Origin: an uncultured Butyrivibrio sp.
GTDB taxonomy: Bacteria; Bacillota; Clostridia; Lachnospirales; Lachnospiraceae
DNA length: 43,548 bases
Assembly: GCA_945928575.1 (NCBI GenBank)
Contig: CAMENP010000020.1
Coordinates: 1 to 43,548 of the forward strand
Direction of reading: 5' to 3'
A program made the position numbers and the translations under genes. Shown here in pieces: positions 31,862-39,835 of this stretch. Position 1 is the first letter of the stretch; the number at the start of each line of letters is the position of its first letter. The notes below the pieces were generated by a model. That model saw only the letters and a program-made list of their open reading frames with translations, made no database searches and was not told the DNA's origin.

Positions 31862-33051
31862 GTTGTGCCGTCATATATATGAATGCATAGTTCAAGGAAA
31901 ACAAGCATATCATGATCTTTAAATGATATTCCGCACAGCTGTTCAATTTTGTTTATGCGGTACAGAAGCGACTGGCGGTGAATGAAGAGCTTACGGGCAG
32001 TTTCGCTGAGATTATAGTTAGTTTCAAAATATACTTTCAGAGTTTCTATCAGACAGGCATTTTTACTGCGGTCATATTCAATAAGAGCATCTAATGTATT
32101 TTGAGAAAGGCGTACAATGTTATTGTTATTGCATAACACCGAGTATACAATACTGCGGTTGTAATGACTGTATTCACTGCGTCGATTATTTTTATCATTA
32201 AAATCACAATATTCAAGAGCTGTCTTGGCATGAAGACAGCTTTTTTTTAATTCTGTAAATTCAAATGCAGTATCATCATATCCCCAATAGTATAAACATT
32301 TGTTTAACACAGAATAAAGTTTTGCTTCTGCTTTGTCAAGAAAGGTTTCAACATCAAAAAAAGAAGCGGCGGAAGCCTTGACCAGACTTAAAACGATAAT
32401 AAAAACAGAGCTGTCATAACATGATATTATAGAGTAGTGCATGCGCTTGGCAACTACACGGATATTTTCCTGAATAACATTGCTTTCATATAATGTTATA
32501 TCGCGTGAAGGTTTGCATACTATGCATTTGAAAAGTTTTAAAGTATCGATTTCGGCGGATTCAGCCATAGACAAAAGCTGTTCTGAATTTACTATTTTAT
32601 CACCTGCTACAGACATAAGAAGGCTTTCACGCAATTTGATTTTGCGTTGGTTAAGTGACCATATTTTTAACATAGTATCTTCTGTTATCTCAGAAAATTT
32701 TTGCTCCCATGGACTTGTTAGAATGGGAAAATTACTGTTCTGAAACTTTTCTTTAATATGTATAAATGAGGGATGGCGGTCATAATCTGAATTTTCCGGA
32801 AATGCGAACACAATAGCTATGGCACCTTGATTGATAATCTTATTAATGTATTCATCGAGCTTGTCAAAATCATTGCGTATTGACAGCGCAGTAGAGAGCT
32901 CTATTTCATAATGTCTCACGAAATTATCCACAGGTGGTTCCAGCACAGAAACATATTTTACCGGAATGGATGATAAATCAGTGTTTATTGGATATAACAA
33001 TTTGACATTTTGGGTAGATTTCATAGCTAAAAAATCCTGAAGTGTAAACAT
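31858..33051 (-). CDS. PucR family transcriptional regulator
   Basis: A 397-residue regulator. The N-terminal part (about 1-125, MFTLQDFLAM to about SPWEQKFSEITEDTML) fits the PucR ligand domain first seen in the Bacillus purine catabolism activator. The C-terminus (about 330-390, LSETARKLFIHRQSLLYRINKIEQLCGIS) is the PucR/CdaR-type helix-turn-helix. The middle lacks a clear GGDEF-like core. AAAGGAGG lies before the start. It is divergent from the 33-43 kb operon and is its likely regulator. Members respond to purine breakdown products, GABA, proline or similar nitrogen compounds, in line with the amide- and amino-group enzymes of that operon. Confidence 0.9.
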   Translation of the reverse strand: MFTLQDFLAMKSTQNVKLLYPINTDLSSIPVKYVSVLEPPVDNFVRHYEIELSTALSIRNDFDKLDEYINKIINQGAIAIVFAFPENSDYDRHPSFIHIKEKFQNSNFPILTSPWEQKFSEITEDTMLKIWSLNQRKIKLRESLLMSVAGDKIVNSEQLLSMAESAEIDTLKLFKCIVCKPSRDITLYESNVIQENIRVVAKRMHYSIISCYDSSVFIIVLSLVKASAASFFDVETFLDKAEAKLYSVLNKCLYYWGYDDTAFEFTELKKSCLHAKTALEYCDFNDKNNRRSEYSHYNRSIVYSVLCNNNNIVRLSQNTLDALIEYDRSKNACLIETLKVYFETNYNLSETARKLFIHRQSLLYRINKIEQLCGISFKDHDMLVFLELCIHIYDGTT

Positions 33052-33116
33052 AAAGCACGACCTCCTTTAATACAAATTGTAAAATAACATTTCAGAAATA
33101 TCATACAGACTGTAAG

Positions 33117-33145
33117 TTGTTTTTTGATTTTTCAAAGTATATCAT
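33117..33145 (+). promoter_or_regulatory. Possible promoter of the amide/lactam operon
   Basis: TTGTTT at 33117-33122 and TATCAT at 33140-33145, spacer 17 bp, are the best pair upstream of the leader hairpin. Both boxes are weak, which would suit an activated promoter. Confidence 0.4.
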
Positions 33146-33181
33146 AACACTAATTTCAAATCAAACGAAAACAGTCAGCAA

Positions 33182-33230
33182 AGGCGCTTTTGTAACCGAA
33201 TTAAGTCGGGACACGAAAGCGCCTAATTTT
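33182..33230 (+). terminator. Terminator-like hairpin in the operon leader
   Basis: AGGCGCTTTTGT (33182-33193) pairs with the segment ending GAAAGCGCCT (to 33224); nine pairs are perfect and the stem then continues through a wobble pair. AATTTT follows. The nearest gene upstream on this strand is degV 2, more than 1.3 kb away, so the hairpin most likely sits in the operon's own leader and could be an attenuator. Confidence 0.6.
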
Positions 33231-33251
33231 ATTAACCGGGTGGTGATTTAC

Positions 33252-34001
33252 ATGGAGAAGAAAACAGTAATGTTCAATGCAGATATGAGTGAAGGATTTG
33301 GTAATTATCAATTTGGAAATGATGAAGAATTGATGCCATATATGACAATTGTGAATTTCGCATGTGGGTTTCATGCAGGAGATCCGGTAATAATGAATAA
33401 ATCAGTTAAACTGGCAGCAAAGAATGGCGTAAAAGTCGGAGCGCATCCGGGATTCAGGGATATGCAGGGCTTCGGAAGAAGAATGATATGGCTCAGCCCG
33501 GAAGAATTGTATTGTGACGTTTTATATCAGTTAGGAGCACTTGATGCATTCCTGAAAAAAGAAAACATGAAACTGAATCATATCTGTCCACATGGAAAGA
33601 TGGATCCGCTGGTTTCCGAAAATAAAAATTACGCAGAAGCGTTTGCGGATGCAGTTTACGATTACGACCCAAAGATAAAAATACTGTTGGAAAGTAAATG
33701 CCTTTTAAAGCAGATATGTGATGAAAGAAATATAGAAGTGATCAATGTAGGATATCCGGATGTCGAATATGACGAAGACGGAGAAATGATCATAGAGACG
33801 CAGAAACATTATATCAACCCCGATGAGGTAGCCCAACGGGCGTTGCATATGATAAAAGATGGATATTATGAAAGCCGTAAAAATAGAAAATTCCAGATAA
33901 AAGCGGAGGCGTTGTGTTTCCACGGAGACATTCCCAATTGCGTGGAGATAGTTAAAACGGTAAGAAAACTGCTTACAGAAAATGACATTAATATTATTTA
34001 A
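33252..34001 (+). CDS. LamB/YcsF family protein, divergent PxpA-like
   Basis: A 249-residue member of the LamB/YcsF family. PxpA proteins form the 5-oxoprolinase with PxpB and PxpC, opening the lactam of pyroglutamate with ATP. Conserved parts are NADMSEGFG (5-13), NFACGFHAGDP, GAHPGFRDMQGFGRR, YQLGALDAF and CFHGDIPNC. However, the canonical KPHGALYN motif reads CPHGKMDP, and the ADR-x-Y region is replaced by PDVEYDEDGEM. pxpB and pxpC, usually adjacent, are missing. It is thus probably a related hydrolase or binding subunit acting on another cyclic amide. The ATG at 33252 follows GGTGGTG; an earlier ATG at 33117 lies before the leader hairpin. Confidence 0.85.
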   Translation: MEKKTVMFNADMSEGFGNYQFGNDEELMPYMTIVNFACGFHAGDPVIMNKSVKLAAKNGVKVGAHPGFRDMQGFGRRMIWLSPEELYCDVLYQLGALDAFLKKENMKLNHICPHGKMDPLVSENKNYAEAFADAVYDYDPKIKILLESKCLLKQICDERNIEVINVGYPDVEYDEDGEMIIETQKHYINPDEVAQRALHMIKDGYYESRKNRKFQIKAEALCFHGDIPNCVEIVKTVRKLLTENDINII

Positions 34002-34014
34002 AGGAGGAAAAAAT

Positions 34015-34752
34015 ATGAAGCTTTGGAATTTGGTTGAAGAACTCAAAACAGACAGATATGAATGGGTGGAATTATCACATGTGGTAAGTGATAAGACACC
34101 TCACTGGATTGGATTTAATCCTTTCGCGATAGTGTCCAAACCGCTTGACTGGCATGAACCGCCGTATGATGTTGTATCACATGAATATGACATCGTATCG
34201 CAGTACGGAACGCATATTGATGCACCGAAACATTTTGTTGACGCAGGAAGAACCCTTGAGAAACTGCCGGCAAGATATACACTTTTTCCAATGTGTGTTG
34301 TGGACTGCTCGGAAAAAGTGAAAAACAATCCGGATTACCAGCTTACAATAGATGACCTCCTTGAATATGAAGATAAATATGGAAGGATTCCCGATAATGC
34401 ATTCGTTGCAATGCGTTCGGACTGGTCAATTAATCATGCGGATGATTATGAAAATAACGATGCAGACGGAAATCCTCATTATCCGGGATGGAAGCTTGAA
34501 GCACTTCACTGGCTTGTAGAAGAGAGAAATGTCGGAGCAATAGGACATGAGCCTACCGATACGGATGCACCGGCAGCAGGCCTTGGATGGGCAGGTGAAC
34601 TTTATATCCTGCAGCAGGACAAATTCCAGATTGAAGTTATGAATAATCTGAATCTCGTACCGCCGGCCGGAGCAATGCTGATATGTGCATGGCCGCGTAT
34701 AGAGGGCGGTGTAGGCTTTACAGCCAGATGCATTGCCGTCTTTGAAAAATAG
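34015..34752 (+). CDS. Cyclase family protein (kynurenine-formamidase-like hydrolase)
   Basis: A 245-residue metal-dependent hydrolase of the cyclase family, which includes arylformamidase and isatin hydrolase. The metal motif, usually H-x-G-T-H-x-D-x-P-x-H, reads QYGTHIDAPKH (63-73): H67, D69 and H73 are kept, while the first His is Gln63. A later GHEPTDTDAPAAGLG segment and the C-terminal PPAGAMLICAWPRIEGG fit the family active site. Relatives split formyl-amide or cyclic amide bonds. AAGGAGG at 34001-34007 fixes the start at 34015, 13 nt after the previous gene. Confidence 0.9.
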   Translation: MKLWNLVEELKTDRYEWVELSHVVSDKTPHWIGFNPFAIVSKPLDWHEPPYDVVSHEYDIVSQYGTHIDAPKHFVDAGRTLEKLPARYTLFPMCVVDCSEKVKNNPDYQLTIDDLLEYEDKYGRIPDNAFVAMRSDWSINHADDYENNDADGNPHYPGWKLEALHWLVEERNVGAIGHEPTDTDAPAAGLGWAGELYILQQDKFQIEVMNNLNLVPPAGAMLICAWPRIEGGVGFTARCIAVFEK

Positions 34753-34772
34753 TGATTTGAGGTGATTTTGTT

Positions 34773-35699
34773 ATGGCGATTAACAAAATATCAATAATAG
34801 GCCTTGGTGCTCTTGGAATAATGTACGCAGATTTTTTTACCGGGAGAATGCCGCAAGGATGTGTAAGCATAATTGCAGATGAGAACAGAATCCGGAAATA
34901 TAAGGAAACCGGAATTTTCTCCAATGAAAAGAAATGCAGTTTTTATTATGAGAAACCTGATGAGAACAGCATACCGGCAGACCTGTTAATAGTAGCGGTT
35001 AAGAACTACGGACTGGAACAGGCGATGGAAACAATGGTACCGTTTGTCAGTAGCAATACAATCATAATTTCCACATTAAACGGTGTTACAAGTGAGGAAA
35101 TTCTGGCAGAAAGATTCGGAAAGGAAAAGGTTCTTTTGTGTACGGCACAGGGAATGGATGCGGTAAAACAGGGTAACAGGCTTACATATAAACATCTCGG
35201 ATACCTTAGCATAGGAACGGAAGACGGAAGTAGTGGCAGACAGCTTGAAGAAACCGCAGAGTTTTTTGATAAGATGCAATTTCCTTATAAGATCGTTTCT
35301 GATATGAAGAGGCAGCTTTGGAATAAATTGATGTTAAATGTCGGAGTCAATCAGGTTACAACGGTTTACCAAACTACATACGGAGGTGTGCAGAAATATG
35401 GTGAGCCTAGGCAGATGATGATTGAAGCCATGAATGAAACAGCCTGTGTGGCAGCGGCGTATGGCATTAATCTCAGTGAACAGGATGTGGATGACTGGCT
35501 AAAGCTTGTAGATGGACTGAATCCTGAAGGAATGCCGTCAATGAGACAGGATGTACTGGCGCAACGGAAGACGGAAGTAGAGCAGTTCGCAGGAACAATA
35601 ATCAGATACGGTAAGAAAAAGAATATAGATACTCCGGTGAATCGTATTTTATATGACCGGATTACCGTAATAGAAAACAATTATGGAAGAGAGGCATGA
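34773..35699 (+). CDS. Ketopantoate reductase family protein (ApbA/PanE type)
   Basis: A 308-residue NAD(P)-dependent reductase. The N-terminal Rossmann fold starts IIGLGALG (8-15). The central ADLLIVAVKNYGLEQAM, a catalytic-lysine region KLMLNVGVNQVTTVYQTTYG, and the C-terminal helical domain with RQDVLAQRKTEVEQFAGTIIRYG match the ApbA/PanE family. In the pantothenate pathway PanE reduces 2-dehydropantoate, but no other pan gene is near. In this operon it more likely reduces a keto or semialdehyde product of the aminotransferase. GAGGTGA precedes the start. Confidence 0.88.
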   Translation: MAINKISIIGLGALGIMYADFFTGRMPQGCVSIIADENRIRKYKETGIFSNEKKCSFYYEKPDENSIPADLLIVAVKNYGLEQAMETMVPFVSSNTIIISTLNGVTSEEILAERFGKEKVLLCTAQGMDAVKQGNRLTYKHLGYLSIGTEDGSSGRQLEETAEFFDKMQFPYKIVSDMKRQLWNKLMLNVGVNQVTTVYQTTYGGVQKYGEPRQMMIEAMNETACVAAAYGINLSEQDVDDWLKLVDGLNPEGMPSMRQDVLAQRKTEVEQFAGTIIRYGKKKNIDTPVNRILYDRITVIENNYGREA

Positions 35700-35701
35700 A
35701 A

Positions 35702-36322
35702 ATGGATAATAAAAGATTTGTTGTAGCGATAACCAGAACATGTGGAAGCGGAGGAACAACAATCGGCAGGATGCTGTGCGATAAATACGGCATTGATTTA
35801 TATGATAAAGAACTTCTCGCGCTGGCATCCAAGGACAGTGGAATAAGTGAGGATCTGTTTATCAAAGCTGATGAGGAAACAAAGAAGACACTTTTATTTA
35901 AAGCATATAAGAAAATATATAAGGGTGAACTGATTCCCCCGGAAAGCGGAAACTATGTATCGGATGAAAATTTATTCAACTTCCAGGCAAAGGTGCTTAA
36001 GGAATTATATACAAGAGAATCATATGTCTGCATTGGACGTTGTGCCGATTACATTCTGCAGGGATATGAAAATGTCATAAGAGTATTCATTCATGCGGAT
36101 ATGGATCTGTGCATCGAGCATGAAGCACAGCGTTCAGGAATTACACTTCGTGAGGCTGAGAAGCTGGTCAGAAAGATGGATAAATACAGAGAGACTTATT
36201 ACACATACCATACCGGCAGAGACTGGTATGACGTCAGAAATTATGATCTATGTATCAATACACATGCTTGTGATTTTGATAAATCCGTACAGATTATATC
36301 CAATTATATAGATAATCTGTAA
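35702..36322 (+). CDS. Cytidylate-kinase-like family protein
   Basis: A 206-residue protein of the Cytidylate_kin2-like group. The N-terminal strand and loop, VAITRTCGSGGTTIGRML, resemble a P-loop that lacks the usual lysine, as is normal in this group. YDKELLALASKDSG and YVCIGRCADYIL also match. True CMP kinases carry GxxGKGT, so CMP is unlikely to be the substrate. The ATG at 35702 has GAGG at good spacing, while the ATG at 35696 is too close to it. Such proteins often sit beside transporters without a known role; here it lies between the reductase and livG genes. Confidence 0.85.
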   Translation: MDNKRFVVAITRTCGSGGTTIGRMLCDKYGIDLYDKELLALASKDSGISEDLFIKADEETKKTLLFKAYKKIYKGELIPPESGNYVSDENLFNFQAKVLKELYTRESYVCIGRCADYILQGYENVIRVFIHADMDLCIEHEAQRSGITLREAEKLVRKMDKYRETYYTYHTGRDWYDVRNYDLCINTHACDFDKSVQIISNYIDNL

Positions 36323-36346
36323 ATCTACGATAAGGAGGAAAAAGAT

Positions 36347-37114
36347 GTGGCAGATGAATTAACATTAACTCATGTATGTATGCAGTTTAAAGGCGTTAAG
36401 GCAGTGGATGATTTCAATGCTCATTTTGAAAAAGGTAAAATATACGGTCTTATCGGAACCAACGGTGCCGGCAAAAGTACGGTAATCAATATGATATCCG
36501 GAAGTTACAAGCCGACAAGCGGAGAAGTAGGATTCGGCGACAATCTCATTAACAAGATGCCTGGTTACAAAATAGCGGAAATCGGAATCGCAAGAACATT
36601 TCAGAACCTGAGATTATTTAAAAACATGACGGTGCTTGAAAATGTCATGGTTGCAGAGCAGTTGAGAAATAAATACAATTTTTTCCAAATGATCACAGGA
36701 TCCCCGCATTTCAGGAAGACTGAGAAACAGATGAAAGAGAGTGCATATGAAGCACTTGAAATCATGGGTATACAGAAATATGCAAATATGATATCAGGCA
36801 ATCTGGCTTACGGATATCAGAGAAGACTTGAGATAGCCAGATGTCTTGCTACGGATCCGAAGTTCCTGCTTCTTGATGAACCGGCAGCCGGAATGAATCC
36901 AAACGAAAGCCTGCAGCTTGTGGATGAGATACGACGTATTCACAATGAACGCGATATAACAATTCTTCTTATTGAACATGATATGAAAGTTATTATGAGC
37001 CTGTGTGAATACATATATGCGATGGCATCCGGCAAAACGATAGCTCAGGGTACACCGAAGGAAATACAGAACAATGAAACGGTAATAAAAGCATATCTTG
37101 GAGGTGGTGACTGA
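36347..37114 (+). CDS. livG: Branched-chain-amino-acid-type ABC transporter ATPase LivG
   Basis: A 255-residue ATPase of the LivG type, one of two that energise the importer encoded by the following genes. Walker A GTNGAGKS (about 37-44), Q-loop TFQNLRLF, the LivG-type ENVMVAEQ, signature NLAYGYQRR (LSYGxQR class), Walker B FLLLDEPAAGMNP and the switch His in LLIEHDM are all visible. A GTG start at 36347 is chosen because AAGGAGG at 36332-36338 is spaced for it; an ATG two bases earlier runs into a stop after five codons. The stop overlaps livF. Confidence 0.93.
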   Translation: MADELTLTHVCMQFKGVKAVDDFNAHFEKGKIYGLIGTNGAGKSTVINMISGSYKPTSGEVGFGDNLINKMPGYKIAEIGIARTFQNLRLFKNMTVLENVMVAEQLRNKYNFFQMITGSPHFRKTEKQMKESAYEALEIMGIQKYANMISGNLAYGYQRRLEIARCLATDPKFLLLDEPAAGMNPNESLQLVDEIRRIHNERDITILLIEHDMKVIMSLCEYIYAMASGKTIAQGTPKEIQNNETVIKAYLGGGD

Positions 37115-37824
37115 TGTTAAAAGTTCAGGATTTGTATGTTAATTATGGAAGCATAGTTGCATTGCAGGGAATATCTTTTGAAGTGCATAAAGGTGAAATA
37201 GTTTCACTTGTAGGTGCAAACGGTGCCGGCAAAAGTACAACACTTAAGACAATATCCGGCTTGCTGAAACCTAAAAGCGGAAAGATTTTCTTCAAAGGAA
37301 AGGCAATAGAAAATAAGAAAAGTTATACGATAGTCCAGAACGGAGTTGTACATGTTCCCGAAGGAAGACAGATTTTTTCCAAAATGACAGTTGCGGAAAA
37401 CCTCAGATTAGGCGGATACAACGTTAAGAATAAAGCCATATATGATGAAAGACTCGAAAAATCTTATGAATTGTTTCCGAAACTCAAAGAGCGATATAAG
37501 CAGAGCGCCGGAACCTTATCCGGAGGCGAACAGCAGATGCTTGCCATTGCCAGAGGATTGATGTCAGGCCCGGAACTTCTTCTTCTGGATGAACCGTCAC
37601 TCGGACTTGCACCGATTGTAGTACAGCAGGTGTTTGAAGTAGTAAAGGAACTTAAGGCATCCGGAATAACAATACTTCTTGTTGAACAGAATGCATACGA
37701 TGCACTTAAGATTTCCGACAGGGCATACATAATGGAAACAGGTAAAATCGTTCTTTCGGGAACAGGTGAAGAACTTATCGGTAACAAGGATGTTCAGAAT
37801 ATATATCTTGGAGGTGATCTGTAG
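37114..37824 (+). CDS. livF: Branched-chain-amino-acid-type ABC transporter ATPase LivF
   Basis: A 236-residue second ATPase. Walker A GANGAGKS (about 35-42), VVHVPEGRQIFSKMTVAENLRLG, signature LSGGEQQ, Walker B LLLLDEPSLGLAP and the switch region LLVEQNA all match LivF. It begins at the ATG overlapping the livG stop and ends at a TAG that overlaps the GTG start of livH. This chain of overlaps shows tight coupling. Confidence 0.94.
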   Translation: MLKVQDLYVNYGSIVALQGISFEVHKGEIVSLVGANGAGKSTTLKTISGLLKPKSGKIFFKGKAIENKKSYTIVQNGVVHVPEGRQIFSKMTVAENLRLGGYNVKNKAIYDERLEKSYELFPKLKERYKQSAGTLSGGEQQMLAIARGLMSGPELLLLDEPSLGLAPIVVQQVFEVVKELKASGITILLVEQNAYDALKISDRAYIMETGKIVLSGTGEELIGNKDVQNIYLGGDL

Positions 37825-38711
37825 TGGATTTTTTTATTACCCAGTTAATTAACGGCCTCAAGATGGGCAGTATATATGCGCTTGTAGCAATCGGATATTC
37901 AATGGTCTATGGAATATTGAGACTTGTTAACTTTGCACATGGCGATTTGATGATGATAGCTACATACGGGGCATGGATGTTGATTTCATTTAAGCTTCCA
38001 ATAGGGGTATCGCTTGGAGGCGCAATTGTAATTACCGTTATATTTGCGGTACTTATGGAAAGACTTGCGTACAGACCGCTCAGAAAAGGCGGTTCGGAGA
38101 CAACCCTTATGGCATCACTTGCCGTATCAACATTGTTACAGAATATTGCAACACTTATCTTTTCGCCACAGAACCAGGCATTCAAACTGCCGGACTTCTT
38201 CTCAAAGACATATTCAATTAAGGGTGTGCAGCTATCGATGATGAACATAATCACTTTTGCGGTAACAATTGTACTTCTTGTGGTTATATCGTTGGTCATT
38301 AAGAAAACCAGAGCAGGAATGGCAATGAGAGCCTGCTCGGACAATATGGCAGCGGCACAGCTGATGGGAATAAATGTAAATAACATTATCGTATTTGCAT
38401 TTTCAATCGGAGGTGTTCTCGCAGCAACAGCCGGAATAATGTATTCGGGCTCATATACATCATTCAGTCCTGATATGGGATTTATGATAGGAATTAAAGC
38501 ATTTGTGGCTGCCGTAATCGGCGGAATCGGAAGTTTTGGAGGCGCCGCTCTCGGAGGACTTGTACTTGGACTTCTGGAAATGTTTTTTGCAGGATATCTT
38601 CCGAGCTCAGTCACATCATACAGAACAGCATGTGTATTCCTCATACTTATAGTGGTTCTTCTGCTCAAGCCGAATGGATTATTCGGAAAAAGTGATGAAA
38701 GGAGAAGTTAA
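37824..38711 (+). CDS. livH: Branched-chain-amino-acid-type ABC permease LivH
   Basis: A 295-residue permease with about eight hydrophobic helices. The N-terminus (QLINGLKMGSIYALVAIGYSMVYGILRLVNFAHGDLMM) is a hallmark of LivH, and the EAA-like ATPase docking loop (MAMRACSDNMAAAQLMGIN) lies about two thirds along. It starts with GTG, overlapping the livF stop, with GGAGGTG upstream. Permeases of this subfamily move branched-chain amino acids, urea, amides or aromatic acids. Confidence 0.93.
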   Translation: MDFFITQLINGLKMGSIYALVAIGYSMVYGILRLVNFAHGDLMMIATYGAWMLISFKLPIGVSLGGAIVITVIFAVLMERLAYRPLRKGGSETTLMASLAVSTLLQNIATLIFSPQNQAFKLPDFFSKTYSIKGVQLSMMNIITFAVTIVLLVVISLVIKKTRAGMAMRACSDNMAAAQLMGINVNNIIVFAFSIGGVLAATAGIMYSGSYTSFSPDMGFMIGIKAFVAAVIGGIGSFGGAALGGLVLGLLEMFFAGYLPSSVTSYRTACVFLILIVVLLLKPNGLFGKSDERRS

Positions 38712-38712
38712 T

Positions 38713-39819
38713 ATGAAAGGAACATTAAAGAATAACAGCATTTTTAAATTTATAATAGTTGTGCTTCTCCCGGTACTGGCAGTCATTATATGTCATAATG
38801 CGATGCCTTCGTATTACTCAATGATGATAAGTCTTTTCCTCATAAATGTAATACTTACGGCAAGCCTGAATCTTACAAACGGTTTTACGGGAATATTTAA
38901 CATCGGACAGGCCGGATTTATGGCAATAGGTGCATATATATCATCGCTTCTCACAATGGAGCCGAATATTAAGGCCGCCAGAATATCAGGGCTTCCTCAG
39001 TGGATTGCCAATATTCATATTCCGTTCCCTGCTGCAATTATCATTGCGGGAGTGATAGCGATGTTAATAGCAATGATAATCGGATTTCCTGTATTAAGAG
39101 CCAGAGGAGATTACCTTTCAGTAATCACACTGGGACTTGTAATTATCATTAAAGCAGTTATTGATAACAATCCGCAGATAACCAACGGTTCAAAAGGACT
39201 TGGAGGAATAAAAGGATACGCAACACTCCCGGTAATATTCATTGTAACAATTCTGGTTTTGTTTATCCTTTACCGCATAATGAAATCATCATTCGGCAGA
39301 AATATGATTGCGATAAGAGATGATGAACCTGCAGCGGTTTCACTGGGAATCAATGTCACAAGATACAGATTGCTCTCATTTATGATAAGCGCATTTTTCG
39401 GAGCAATAGGAGGCGGATTATGGGCACACCTTTATAAGAGTATCGCACCAAGCTTCTTTTACTTCAATGAATCATTCAACATTGTTGAGATGTCGGTACT
39501 TGGCGGAATGGCCACATTAAGCGGAGCAATTCCCGGTGCACTTATTGTTACATTTTTACCGCAGCTTCTTGCCAACCTTGAAAGTGGTTTTACAATTTTC
39601 GGAGCAACAGTACCACCGCTTTATGGATTATCAAACATTATAATGAGCCTGATTTTTATTCTTGTTATTATCTTCAAGCGTACAGGAATAACCGGAAACA
39701 GTGATTATATCGTAAACAGTATGTTTGATAAAAATACATACATAGGATTATTCAAGAAACAGACATGGGTTGATATGGGTAACATTGTTAAATCAATGTT
39801 TTCACATAAAAAAATATGA
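38713..39819 (+). CDS. livM: Branched-chain-amino-acid-type ABC permease LivM
   Basis: A 368-residue partner permease with about nine hydrophobic helices. LTASLNLTNGFTGIFNIGQAGFMAIGAY is the LivM signature and GRNMIAIRDDEPAAVSLGINVTRYRLL the docking loop. The C-terminal 45 residues are hydrophilic and cytoplasmic. AAAGGAG near 38698-38704 sets the ATG at 38713, one base after the livH stop; an earlier in-frame ATG lies inside livH. Confidence 0.93.
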   Translation: MKGTLKNNSIFKFIIVVLLPVLAVIICHNAMPSYYSMMISLFLINVILTASLNLTNGFTGIFNIGQAGFMAIGAYISSLLTMEPNIKAARISGLPQWIANIHIPFPAAIIIAGVIAMLIAMIIGFPVLRARGDYLSVITLGLVIIIKAVIDNNPQITNGSKGLGGIKGYATLPVIFIVTILVLFILYRIMKSSFGRNMIAIRDDEPAAVSLGINVTRYRLLSFMISAFFGAIGGGLWAHLYKSIAPSFFYFNESFNIVEMSVLGGMATLSGAIPGALIVTFLPQLLANLESGFTIFGATVPPLYGLSNIIMSLIFILVIIFKRTGITGNSDYIVNSMFDKNTYIGLFKKQTWVDMGNIVKSMFSHKKI

Positions 39820-39835
39820 AAAGGAGAAAGAACTT

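Noticed and set aside
33052-33251. T-box or tRNA-like leader before the amide operon
   Set aside because: No T-box sequence, specifier loop or tRNA-like fold; only one simple hairpin.
37907-38668. 253-codon minus-strand frame inside livH
   Set aside because: It lies wholly antisense to a well-supported permease gene; low-complexity composition and no start signal.
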